From the NCBI GenBank assembly GCA_027924585.1, contig BSBM01000036.1, positions 7,433,001-7,497,000 on the forward strand: DNA of 64,000 nt, written 5' to 3'. The notes under the pieces are model-generated. The model saw nothing but the letters and a program-made list of their open reading frames with translations, ran no database searches and was not told the DNA's origin. Source of the stretch: Larix kaempferi. Lineage: Eukaryota; Streptophyta; Pinopsida; Pinales; Pinaceae. Positions within the stretch are counted from its first letter, which is position 1, and every line of letters starts with the position of its first letter. Shown one piece after another: positions 1-10,043 of this stretch. The position numbers were made by a program, and so were the translations under genes.

Positions 1-61
1 TTTCATACAAAATGCCAGACTGAGAATAAAGTAGATCTAACTGCTGGACTTTCAAGATATC

Positions 62-2004
62 TTATTCCTCAATCATAATGCCGGACATCAAAACATGCTT
101 AGCAATATATGGAAGTAAAGACTTAAGTAACCATTCCAACAAGAACTCTGGAGGAATGTTGGATTTGACTAATCTCTTCCACCGATGCCACTCTTGAACG
201 TGGTCAAAAATATGTGTGGCCTTATTCTGACGGAAGGTGGGAAACAAGTCAGTACTCGTATCATAATGAACCAGCAACTGGAAATGGTCTAAGAAAACCA
301 AAGCAATCTCGTTGAATCCCCTATAGGTGTTTCTTGGAAACTCCACATACCACTTCGCGGCTGCCCCCGTGAGGGTGCGTTGAAATAGTCGTAATCGAAT
401 GGAATCATGATTCAAAGAGTTGGAGGAGCACCAAAGGTGAAATGTCATGACATGATCTCTTGGGCCTTACCACCTTTTCCTTCAAACTTTGGAATGTCCG
501 AAGGGAGCTTGGTAGGGACCGGAGGCCAAGTAGGGTTGTGACACACTAGATCATTTGTGAGCTTCGAAAGATCCGAGAGATTCAAGCGTGTAAGGAACGG
601 GAGCTGCGGCTGGAAAGCTTGATTATAAGCTCCCATAAAACGTTGGTTGAATGGAACTGTGTTGTAAGATGGACCAAAAGCTTGACCATGAGGGTTAAAC
701 GGCTGATAATGAGGACCTGACAGTCTGTAAGATTTCCCATGGACATAAGATGGATAACCTCCCCCTGCCTGACCCATTTGAGAGTAAGCAAGTATATGTG
801 CGTTTTGATCACCATATTGGGGTGGTGGGTGATACTGGTGGCCAGGGCCGACTGTGTTGAAGTAAGGGTTGCCACCATGGGTATAGGGCACGTATGTACT
901 ATTCATAGTGGGAACTGTGTTGTATTGACCGTAATGGTATGGTATGTTCCCACCCCCAATATTAGGATTAGCTTGAGAAGTCGTGTGTTGACCATAAGCA
1001 TGAGAAGTATTCCCAGGTCCAATATGGGTGTGACCAGTAGAAGGGTTGGTGGTGTGATGTCCATGTGGATAGGAAATATTCCCACCCCCTACATTACTAA
1101 TACTAGTGGCGGTAGTGGACGCAAAAGTATGCGGTATGTGTCCACCCCCGTGGTTGGGAGGAACGATATCCTGTGCAAAAGTAGTCCTGGGTTGACGAGT
1201 AGCGACATGTGTATTAGTTGGTGGATGGTGAGTCGTGTTTCGAACAACATTCCGACTAGGTTGGGTATTCCTAGGAGGTGGTCGCGTTCCAACATTAGCA
1301 TGGTTAGGAATCTTACAAGTCCCCATACTATGTGAGTGGATGGACAACTTAGTGCCCCCAGCTAGGGTAGTTCCTCCAGTGGGTATAGTATGGCTAACAC
1401 TTTGACTAGTGCCAGCATGAGTACCAACCATAGTGGAAGGCTCGACAGTATTGTGACTAGGAATATCAAAAGAGAGTGCGGTGGGGTTGACCATAGGGCA
1501 AAAATCATCATGAGTCTCAGGCCTCCTATATCTAAAATCACGTGGAAACGAAGGAATGAAAGGCTCGTCTTGTTCTTCCTCCTTGGGTAAGTCGAGCATC
1601 CCATAAAGATAATTATCCGGATTCGAAGGATCAAATGGATCCCAGTCAAGTGGATTAGGCCAAATAGAACCAGGTTGAGTCTTAGGTGGATCACCTCCCC
1701 AATCCTCACAAGGAGTCTAGGGATTGGAAGTATGTTCAACTCTACCCGAAGGAGTAGAAAGGTCTTGACCGATATCAGGATGTGCATCCATGTAGTCCTC
1801 AACATATGTCTCGTAAGAATCCAAATACTCAGAAGGAGCACTCCGGCGTCCTCTAGCAATACGACGTGTAACCTCGAGTGGGTTTAAACTAGCCAAACGA
1901 TGGGACCAGCGAAGAGTAGGGCTCCACACCATGCTCTCTCCGGAGAGAGACACAGCGTCTCCTAAATACCAACTATCGATAAAAAAATAGTTAATCAAAA
2001 GCAC
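62..2004 (-). pseudogene. gag: T1 gag (broken)
   Basis: Capsid-type gag polyprotein of a Ty3/gypsy element, which would assemble the virus-like particle in the cytoplasm. The N-terminal half (2004 to about 600) is low-complexity, rich in Gly, His, Pro, Thr and Asn. The conserved gag domain follows, with the motif FHLWCSSNS (near 440-415) and the segment AAKWYVEFP (near 365-340), as in T2 and T3. An in-frame TAG stands at 1717-1719 at a probable Gln position. A one-base shift near 459-470 breaks the frame between the linker and the gag domain. The C-terminal zinc-knuckle part is not reached before pairing is lost near position 62. It is not expected to be functional. Confidence 0.8.
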
Positions 2005-3346
2005 ACACCTAGAGAATCTACAGCCAAGAGCGGACAGACAGAGTGGCTAAATGAGCTCCTGACACTAGAGCCGGTATGTATCTACCGCAATATAACCAAT
2101 GCTCAGGGGGACAGTCGTAGGTGGGACCCGTCGCATGGGCAGGGTAGCTAAGCCCGAAACACAAGAGGATGAACCTCCGATACCCCCAGATATGAACAAA
2201 TCCTGGATATATCTCCCAGGTTCAGCCGATATCAAAGGGATATTTCCTCAACCAACATCCCGTGAACTCGTGCTTAACTCTGGATTGAGTAGAGATTTCC
2301 TAAGAACACCGATCTATACCATGGATTCCTACACTCCCTAGTCAGACACCTAATGTTTCGTTCAGTAGTCTTGGATTGTTAACTCACAATGATTTATTCC
2401 AAGACTCTAAACCTATGCTAGTTGGTGTACCCTATAAATAAAATAAGTCTAATCAATTTTATGATTAAGCGTTAATTTTAGTGGTTTTGATTACTCAAGG
2501 GACATGGTCGTGAAACTAGTGATTTGTAGACTCAATAGTATGCAACATCGTCCAATCCTAGACTCATCTATCCAATAAAACAATGTCACTAATATGCAAA
2601 ATCAACCAACAATTCCGAAATAAATATGCAAACTTTTATCTTTTCAATGCACAAGCAGAACCTAAAATGAAGGCAACAAGCACTCAATGCAAAATGCAGT
2701 ACATGGAAATAAAATATTTTTGTATTCTCTTATAAACAGAAAGGAAAATGAAAAAAACTATATGAATATTTTTGTATTTTTTCAATATATATGGAATGAA
2801 AAAATGCAAGCAAAATCCTACTATTTAGTCACTGAAGTGCCAAGAAGATCACTAAGACAACCCAGAAGATCCTAAACAGCAAGACTCAGCCAAAAGAAAG
2901 AGCTCAAAAGGAAGAAACCAAGAGGCTAAAACCAAAGATTGGTAAAAAACCAAGAAGGATCAACCAAGAGAAACAAAGAGATCTAGTCACAACCAAGGCA
3001 TGAAACAGTCAAGAAAGAGGCCAACAAAGACTCAGGAACCAACCAAACTCATCTAGCAACAACCAATAGCCGTAAACCAACAAAATACGGAGTTACACGC
3101 TATTGTCGAAGGAATACCTGCGGGTACCCGCGAGCAGTAGTGTAAACAGAGGCGGGTATACGTGGGTAGAACTAAGCTAGCCCGCAGGTGAGGAAAAACA
3201 AATGGTCAAATAAAGAGTCCAGAGGCTCAGAAAAATCAATTTTTCTACAATGTATCTTAACGGCCAATCAGTGACACAGAGCTTTGATAAACAACAACTC
3301 TAATTATGGACTAATGCTCAAAATTTTTCCCAAACATGGATGTTTT
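2005..3346 (-). other. T1 untranslated leader
   Basis: This 1.3-kb stretch lies between the primer-binding site and gag. It holds no credible gene. The part at 2870-3090 is purine-rich, with degenerate CCAAGA-type repeats. T2 and T3 have leaders of similar length in the same place. Confidence 0.6.
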
Positions 3347-3363
3347 CCCCAGTGGAGTCACCA
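3347..3363 (-). promoter_or_regulatory. T1 primer-binding site (tRNA-Arg type)
   Basis: On the minus strand this reads TGGTGACTCCACTGGGG. It resembles the complement of the 3' end of a plant tRNA-Arg (expected TGGCGACTCCGCTGGGG, from memory) and the primer sites of T2 and T3. It lies 4 nt inside the LTR end. Confidence 0.75.
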
Positions 3364-3367
3364 TTTC

Positions 3368-4031
3368 TGTATTGGAGAAAAGTCACTATAGCTTGGGAAT
3401 ACCACAACAGACAGATGACTACCAGAAATCTACTCAATTCTCAAAACAATGCTATTATAAATGACAATGTTAAAATAATGGAGAAATGTAACCAACCTCA
3501 ATCTAACGTTTGATGTAGATCCCCGTTGGAGCTTTCAATCCGCGCACATCCAAGCACTTGTAATCTGCAAATTAGTCTTGACAACCAATATCTAACAAGT
3601 ACATGTGATATATAAATGACATTAACATTATCAATAACAATGGTCCATAATATCATAAGCAAATGTAACCCAACGTATAATAAATGACATTCACACCATG
3701 AATGGTCGAGAATATGAGTATTTATATTAATAAACAAGAAGAAGTACAAAGTGATACGACCTCTTGCCGACAACTAATCTGAACCAAGAACTAGATCAAT
3801 CCACTTGTGCCTCCACCACTTCAATCCTCCATGAAAGGAAAACTCAAACTAGCAAGGAGTTTGGAAGGTGAACATAATTGGTTCACAATTACAAGGATCA
3901 ATGAGTGCAAACTCAAGATAGGGCAAAAATCCACTAGAGTTCCTTTACTATTCTCTTCTTCCTCCCGTCCATAAGCCATATGTGCTCAATATATAGTCCT
4001 CTCAAAGGTAGGTGAAAGGACTCATCGAGAC
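3368..4031 (-). repeat. T1 5' LTR, part before the T2 insertion
   Basis: The LTR edge is set by the primer site: TG at 3368-3369 is 4 nt from it. A TATA-like stretch on the minus strand lies near 3987-3999. The LTR is interrupted by T2 with duplication of GTTAC at 4032-4036. The outer end probably lies in 14666-14940, but the partner LTR is outside the window, so the true end cannot be set. Confidence 0.6.
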
Positions 4032-4036
4032 GTTAC
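4032..4036. repeat. T2 target-site duplication (left)
   Basis: GTTAC directly before the T2 LTR. The same five bases follow the other LTR at 14661-14665. Confidence 0.9.
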
Positions 4037-4749
4037 TGTAGCTAGGGTTTTACCCCTAGCTTGTGCAAATGAGCACCTACTAAGGAGAATGGACTCCTTA
4101 GTAGCAGTTCAGTAAATGTAAATTAAAATGCTAAAACAGAAATATAAATTACTCTAAACATGTGCATGAAACAAAAAAAATAAGATGTAAAGAATGGCTT
4201 TTGTATTAATTTTTATCTCCAAAGTGGAGGTTGGTGAAGCTCTTGCAATGCTCCAAGAGGGTTGCTCCAAGCTCCAATGTGCTCCTCTTTCTCCAATGGT
4301 GGGAATGGGCCAAAAGGGGCTCTCAAGGTGAAAGTAGCTCAAGGGTGAGCTAGGGTTTCAAGAGAGATTTTGGTAGAGTAAGGGTGCTTATGACCGTGGA
4401 TATGAAATGAGGGGACTCCATCACCTATTTATAGTTTTTTGGTGGTGGAGTGCTGGCCCATGGTTTTGGGAACCATATGGTTTAGGGCAGCTGTATAGGG
4501 TTTTTTCCTCCTTTTCTTCATTATTTTATATTTTTTATTCCCTTTTTAGAGGGATTTTGCTATTTTAGAGGAATTTTGGATATTTTTAGAGGAAAAAGGG
4601 GTTTTTTAGCCTTTTTTGATGGTTTTGCGGCCTTTTGGAGGCTTTTTAGTGGGATTTTTAGGGTTTTTAAGAGAAATATGGTAGGAAAATGGACAAATAA
4701 GCCATGTAATGGGGTAGATGAGGTAGTGAACACTTTTTGGGTGTTAACA
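4037..4749 (-). repeat. T2 3' LTR
   Basis: Direct repeat of 13935-14660. It begins TGTAGC and ends TTAACA on the plus strand. The minus-strand promoter is suggested by CTATAAATAG, the complement of the bases near 4425-4434. Confidence 0.92.
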
Positions 4750-4762
4750 GATTGCCCCCTGA
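4750..4762 (-). promoter_or_regulatory. T2 polypurine tract
   Basis: On the minus strand it reads TCAGGGGGCAATC, abutting the 3' LTR, where plus-strand DNA synthesis would be primed. T3 has the same tract at 17516-17528. Confidence 0.7.
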
Positions 4763-6106
4763 TGTGTGAGGGAAGAAGCTCATCGTATGGCCGATGGACA
4801 TCATAAGTCATATATGGTTTTCCTGGGGTATGGAGAAGAGAAGAAACAAACTGAAGCCCAGAACAATGATCCCGAACAAACTGCAAGAACTAAAAGTACA
4901 TAACCTCAATACTGGGTGAGGAATCATCTAATCATATGGACGAGGCGGGAATTCCCATGCTCGTATCAGGATATAACATAATAATAACAATGAGGTCCAA
5001 AAATGGGGACCTGAAATATACATGACCTCAAATACTGAATGAGGCAGAATCTCAATATATGGACAAGGCGGGCATACCCATGCTCGTATCAAGATACATA
5101 AAAAGAACTGTGAGGCCCGAAAAAGGGGGACCTGTAGGATACATGTAGAACCACTGTGTACATCATAAGAGTCCAGAGGGGACACCAAATCTAGGACACA
5201 CTGCTTGGATGACCATGTCTGAACTGCAGAACGGAGGCACTGGAATGACAACAGTGCTACTGAGTGTGGTACCAAAGGAATTGATGAGCTGCTGGATCAG
5301 AGTGACAAAGGGTCATACTCTCAATGGTACACTGAACCAGAACTGATCTGGGACTAAACTGGGTACTCAAGGAAGCAGATAATTGGATGGCTTCCGAATA
5401 TGATCGCCAACGCAGCCCGGACATCCAAGGGAACATACAACTGGGTGTTCCAAAGTGACTCACCAATGTGCTAGAGTCGGGGGAAATCCGGGGTCTTCGA
5501 CAAATAATGGTAGGTATATAAATCCTGCGCGATTCTCAACGATGCGATCAGGGTGCTGAAGTCGAGCATGTGAGAACCAACCATTCGTAGAGGCAATGAT
5601 GATTCCTCTCAAAATGGTCCGTAGGCACTCACAATAAATGGTGATGGGTCAAAGGCGCAGGGGCCTCTGGGTCTATCCTCTGGAATAGAGGGGCTGTCGT
5701 CGACAGAGGGAGACCTGCAACTATTAAGGAAATGATGTTTCCTTGACAGGAGCGCGAGGTGGAGAACCGAAATGTGATAGTACTGATGGTAGGACTGACA
5801 AACTGGGGGGACAACTAGGCAAGTAGAGTGGGTGGACTCAAAATTACTTTGTTCAGAGTATGATAACGGGGATGATCGGGCAGCATATGAAACTAACTGA
5901 TGGGAAAGGGATCATAGCTGTATTGGATCTGGGAGGGGGACTGGGCTGAGGGATACTCAAGCTGGGGTAAAATGGCAGGAGACTGCAGAATACTCTAAAC
6001 AAAGGCGACCTGATTGGGGGTGCTGCCGAGATGATCGATCAGAGTGCCAAGAGGCACGGGGGGACTTCTTCATGGGTTAGGGAACTAGAAGAAGTGTGTA
6101 TAAAAT

Positions 6107-6315
6107 GGTACTGTCATGTGGATTTATACGATCCCAGGACAGTTCATGCTCGTGATTGCTTTCAATTTTAAGGAGTCTGAAAGCGATAAGAAGACTCTAA
6201 AGTAATGGAATGGTATTGTCGTGTGGATTTATATGAGCCCAGGACAGTTCATGCTTGTGGTTGCTTTCAATTTTAGAGAGTCTGAAAGCAAATAAGAAGA
6301 CTCCAGGGGGTTTCT
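6107..6315. repeat. 105-bp tandem repeat, two copies
   Basis: Copies start at 6107 and 6212. Each runs from GGTA(C/T)TGTC to AAGAAGACTC. The same pair occurs in T3 near 18815-19010, and the GAGTC(T/C)GAAA block recurs in T4 near 56040-56340. Confidence 0.75.
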
Positions 6316-6872
6316 TTTTCGTGTGTTAGTCTCCAAGGCCCAAAGAAGCATAAAAGGATGCAATGAAGAACTCTTCTAGCCGGTGTGATTAGAGTATTCC
6401 TTTTTCATAATTAGTCTACCAGGTCCAGAAAAGGGTTAAACTTATACTAGATAGACGCCCTTTCAGGTACTTTAACGAGCATGAAAGGAAGCAAGATTGC
6501 TTGGCGATCTTTTCATTGTTTTAGGAGTCAGAAAAGAGCTTAACAGAAACTCCCTAAGTGCCTTTTTCGTAAAGGACTTGTCCGACCCAAAAAAGGGATA
6601 AAATTATACCGAACAAAAGGAATGGCCAGGCAAGGAGGAAGTGTTCAATCAAGGAACATAAATGATGACCAAGAACGAGCGTAGGGGGGAACACTGGTGG
6701 GCCTCCTTGCGGGGTGAATGAAATGGTGGCAAAATAACGAAACATTTGCAGTATGACAGGAGTGAAGGGCTCATGTAAAAGAGTGGAATAATCTGATGGC
6801 GGCCGATGTGGCACGCAAATCGAGGCAGCAAGGTGTTGGGACACAATGTTGAAATTGTACTAGGTGAGAGTG

Positions 6873-7135
6873 ATAAATGATCTCAAGCATCATCACGAGC
6901 TCGAAAAAATGAATCCGACGATATAAAGAGTGTTAAAAATGGATAACTGCCAATGTGGCACGCATACCGAGGTGATGGGGGGCGTTTTCAAAAAAAGACC
7001 TGAAACATCTGGGGGTGAGAGCGAGAAGTGATCTCAAGCATCGTCACCGGCTTGGAAAAATGAATCCGATGATATAAAATATGGGAAAAACGGAAAACGG
7101 CCGATGTGGCACACAAACTGAGGCGACTAGTGGAG
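6873..7135. repeat. 150-bp tandem repeat, about two copies
   Basis: Units start at 6873 and 7024. Each has TGATCTCAAGCATC, then GA(C/T)GATATAAA, then GCCGATGTGGCAC. A more diverged copy lies at about 6700-6850. The T3 counterpart has four units of 149 bp at 19341-19860. Confidence 0.75.
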
Positions 7136-7288
7136 TCTAAAAAATGTGCAAAAAATGATGGGGAAAAAATAATGCAACAAGGTGACCATCAGGACAGTCT
7201 CGTCGTGCTGATTCCAGTGGTGGAAACGGTTCGAAAAACGGACTCTGTATGGGTTCATAACAGCCAAAACAAGAAAAAGTCAACGGAC

Positions 7289-7425
7289 TATAAATAGTGA
7301 GTGGGTCCAACATGAAAAGTGGCAGTTGTACTATTTGACTTTGACTAGTGATCAGAGTGGACCAGAGGTGAGGTGGCATTTTTGGACGATCCGACCAGCC
7401 GATTTCAGATCTGGGAGATACAGGT
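7289..7425 (+). promoter_or_regulatory. T2 remnant promoter and leader exon of the antisense PMD unit
   Basis: TATAAATA at 7289-7296 is followed 135 nt later by a possible splice donor, CAG|GTATTC (GT at 7424-7425). T3 has TATAAATA at 20008 and a donor GT at 20143, the same spacing. Downstream the element is deleted to within RT, so only the promoter and first leader exon remain. The promoter role is inferred from the TATA box and the position. Confidence 0.55.
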
Positions 7426-7437
7426 ATTCCGTCAAAC

Positions 7438-8650
7438 TCATACCTGCACATTTTTTGGGTTCGGGGGGTAGGTAGTGGGTGACCAATATGTCATGGCTCG
7501 CTGGAAGGTGGCACCAGCATTTTTTAGGCCAAAAGGCATGACGGGATAGGCAAAGGTGCCCCATGGGGTGGTAAAGGCAGTTTTGTACTGATCCTCCTTT
7601 CGGATCTGAATCTGCTTATACCTGAAAAAATCGTCCATGAATGAGAGGACTTCATGCCCCGCACACGCATCGATGAGTTGGTCAGTAAATGGCGTGGGGA
7701 AGTTGTCCTTGGGACAAGCTCGGTTTAAATCGTGGAAATTAGGGCATACTCAAATGGTGCCTTGTTTTTTGTTAACAGGAACAGGGTTTGAAACCCAGGT
7801 GGTATAAGCAATAGGATAAATGAATCCTGCCTTGCGAAGTTTCTCAATCTCTGCTTTGATAGCTGGGAGCTTTGAGGGATGAATGGGATGCTATTTCTGA
7901 CGAACGGGGGGTACATCAGGCCATGTGTCAATGTGGTGTTCTATAATGGAGGGGTTGAGACCAGGCATCTTAGTATAGGACCAGGAAAAGACATCACGAA
8001 ATTCCTGGAAGAGTTTTTTGTACTCCTCAATCTCATGCTCATTGCAGGAGGCTCCTAAAGTTATGAGTTCAGGTGTACCTCCTGGTGTGGCGATGTCAAT
8101 TTGGATGACGGGTGAAATGTTGGCCATGTTACCTTCCTCAAAGGCATCCAGAGCAGGAATAGGGTCCTTAAACCAGTCGACCTTGGTAGGAAGGAAATCT
8201 TTGGATTCAACCGCAAATTGGGTAGCGATGCTAGAGGAAGATGCGTCTGGGAGGAAATACAAACGATGGTGCATGTCATCCCAGGGATACTCCGGGGCAG
8301 TTAGTGCCTCAAGAATCTCCTCATCAGTACGGAAATTTTGGGTCATCAAATCAGTTGACGAGGGAATGGTAGTTGAAGAGATCATGTAAATGGTGTTGAC
8401 CTCCCCTGATGGGGGTGAGATCGGGGGGTGAATCTCTTTGATGGTGGGTGGTGTCGTCTCAAGATCCAGATTGTTCATCTCATAGAGAGCTGCTCTGTAA
8501 TCGGGGAGATCGGGACAGTGATGTGAGTAATGCCCATAAATACCGCATATGGCATAGGGGTGGTTAGTGCGCAGTGATTTGTCGTTGGGCTTAGGGGTGG
8601 GATCTAGTTTGACAACCGGGAAACTGGGGTCATCATCAAGCATCTGCATG
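7438..8650 (-). pseudogene. pol: T2 truncated RT with upstream linker
   Basis: The N-terminal part of a Ty3/gypsy reverse transcriptase preceded by linker. The linker carries a zinc knuckle near 8550 whose first Cys is replaced by Tyr. Next come the pre-RT segment PWDDMHHRLYFLP and the RT start with SWSYTKMPGL and IEHHIDTWP. The palm segment at about 7640-7500 includes KTAFTTPWGTFAYPV and MPFGLKNAGATFQ. The protein then ends, so the catalytic YxDD region is absent. In-frame stops occur at 7891-7893 (TAG) and near 7750 (TGA at an expected Arg). It cannot encode an active enzyme. Confidence 0.85.
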
Positions 8651-8670
8651 TGTTCCTGTAATGCCGGTAA

Positions 8671-9833
8671 CTATGGACACTGATGAGTCGCATGGCCTAA
8701 CTCATCACACAATGAGAATTTGGGAGGAGCACGAAACACGGGGGGGGTTTTTGACTGTCTTGGGAGGTGGTACAGCAGTGTAAGTTTGAGGGCCTCTACC
8801 CCCAGTGGATTTGGGAGGAGGAGGGGGATTCGTGGGGGACGAAGGGGTAGAGACACCAGGGGGTGGCTGAGTGGTAGTATCCATGGGTTGCACGGGTTGT
8901 AGGATGACGCTTGGTGTCGGCGGGGGAACGGGAGGCGAAAGATACCAGACGGGTAATCCCAAGGTTAACCCAGGGAGGCTAAGGGTAGCCATGACCGGGG
9001 CGCTTACTACTCCCGAGGGAGGGACTAGGAAGGGGAGTGTATGGATAGGTGTAACACCAATGTGGCTAGGTACCAGTGGGGGTTTAGGCAACAAGGGTGG
9101 TTGATTGTTAGGTGTTTGGTTATCGTGGGACAGGGTACATAAGTCAGACACTTCGGGCGTAGATGACGGGGGAGGAATGGAGTGGAAGGTGGATGTCATC
9201 GGCGGGTTTGAGTAAACTCCAGGTCCCAAGGAGGAAACAAACGAGGTAGCAGCACAATTAACAGGTTGTTCAACCATGGGGAGAACATTTTCGGGTGCAG
9301 CAGGGGCATTAGGATCGTAGTAGGTGAGTTGGTCAATCTTGACCACACTTCTGTCATGGTGGAACATCATGGTACGAAAGACAGAGGAAGCTACCGCCCG
9401 CATAGCATACATGTAGCTGCGACCAAGTAAGAGGTTGTAATCAAGCTGGGCGTTGATGACCTCGATATCGATGAGGACGGTTTTACCACCTAACTGGACA
9501 GGACATTGGCTAGGAGACCTTGGGCTGAGCTGAACGACCGTCGTAGGCGCGTAATGCAGTGGTGGACTCCTGAAGGGTAGGGGATCCCAACTTCTGCCAT
9601 ACGAATGTAGACATAACGCATGTGGAGGCACCTTCATCGATGATGCATCGATGGATGACAAGATTCCGAATGGAAACAAAAACTTGGAATGCTAAGGTGG
9701 AAGGCAGGCGTGGTTCGGACTGGTCCAAATCAAATTCCATCAAATTCCAATCATTTGGATCAATAGCCCCAATGGCTAAAAGTAAAGTCTTGCGTTGGGA
9801 AGGGCAAGTCTTCAAGACTTCTAACGCAGACAT
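8671..9833 (-). pseudogene. pol: T2 protease and proline-rich linker (broken)
   Basis: A retropepsin-like domain that would cleave the gag-pol polyprotein. The active-site segment reads RCIIDEGASTCVM (about 9645-9608), so the usual D-S/T-G-A is D-E-G-A here. The second half contains DYNLLLGRSY (near 9440-9410), typical of the helix after the flap. A frameshift between 9510 and 9680 separates the two halves. A 200-residue Pro-rich linker follows, then a degenerate zinc knuckle near 8690-8730 that lacks its first Cys. A TAG at 8671-8673 stands at a probable Gln. Gag and the first protease half share one frame, so this family probably makes one gag-pol polyprotein. Confidence 0.8.
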
Positions 9834-10043
9834 GGCTGCGGGAGATTGGGCTAAGTCGTCTACAATGTTGTAGTTTGACGCAGCGCACGCATTGGGGTTA
9901 TTATTGATACGACGAAGTGGGAAATGAGGTGCTTTGGAAGTGCCATCTATTGGGGGTGGAGGGATACGTAACGCCTGATCAGTGGGATTAGCGTTAGTGG
10001 TTTTATCAGTGAGAGGGGCTTCAGAGGTGGAGCCATACTGGTT

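Larger units (their letters stand above)
1..4036 (-). mobile_element. T1: 5' part of a Tat-like Ty3/gypsy retrotransposon
   Basis: Read on the minus strand, the order is LTR (from 3368), primer-binding site (3347-3363), a 1.3-kb leader and gag (2004 down to 62). The pol part lies beyond the left window edge. The gag protein is clearly related to the gags of T2 and T3 in this window. Its LTR is interrupted at 4036 by T2 and probably resumes after 14661. The Ty3/gypsy class is read from the gag; the Tat-like assignment rests on similarity to T3 and on the tRNA-Arg type primer site. Confidence 0.8.
4763..7288 (-). other. T2 3' noncoding region
   Basis: No gene is visible. It shares blocks with the same region of T3 (17529-20007), beginning with the segment after the polypurine tract that contains CTCATCGTATGGCCGAT. 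It includes two copies of a 105-bp unit (6107 and 6212), further degenerate GAGTCTGAAA-type blocks to 6600, and a 150-bp tandem unit (6873-7135). Confidence 0.65.

Noticed and set aside
739-1335. A 198-codon plus-strand frame
   Set aside because: Antisense shadow of the T1 gag N-terminal low-complexity region.
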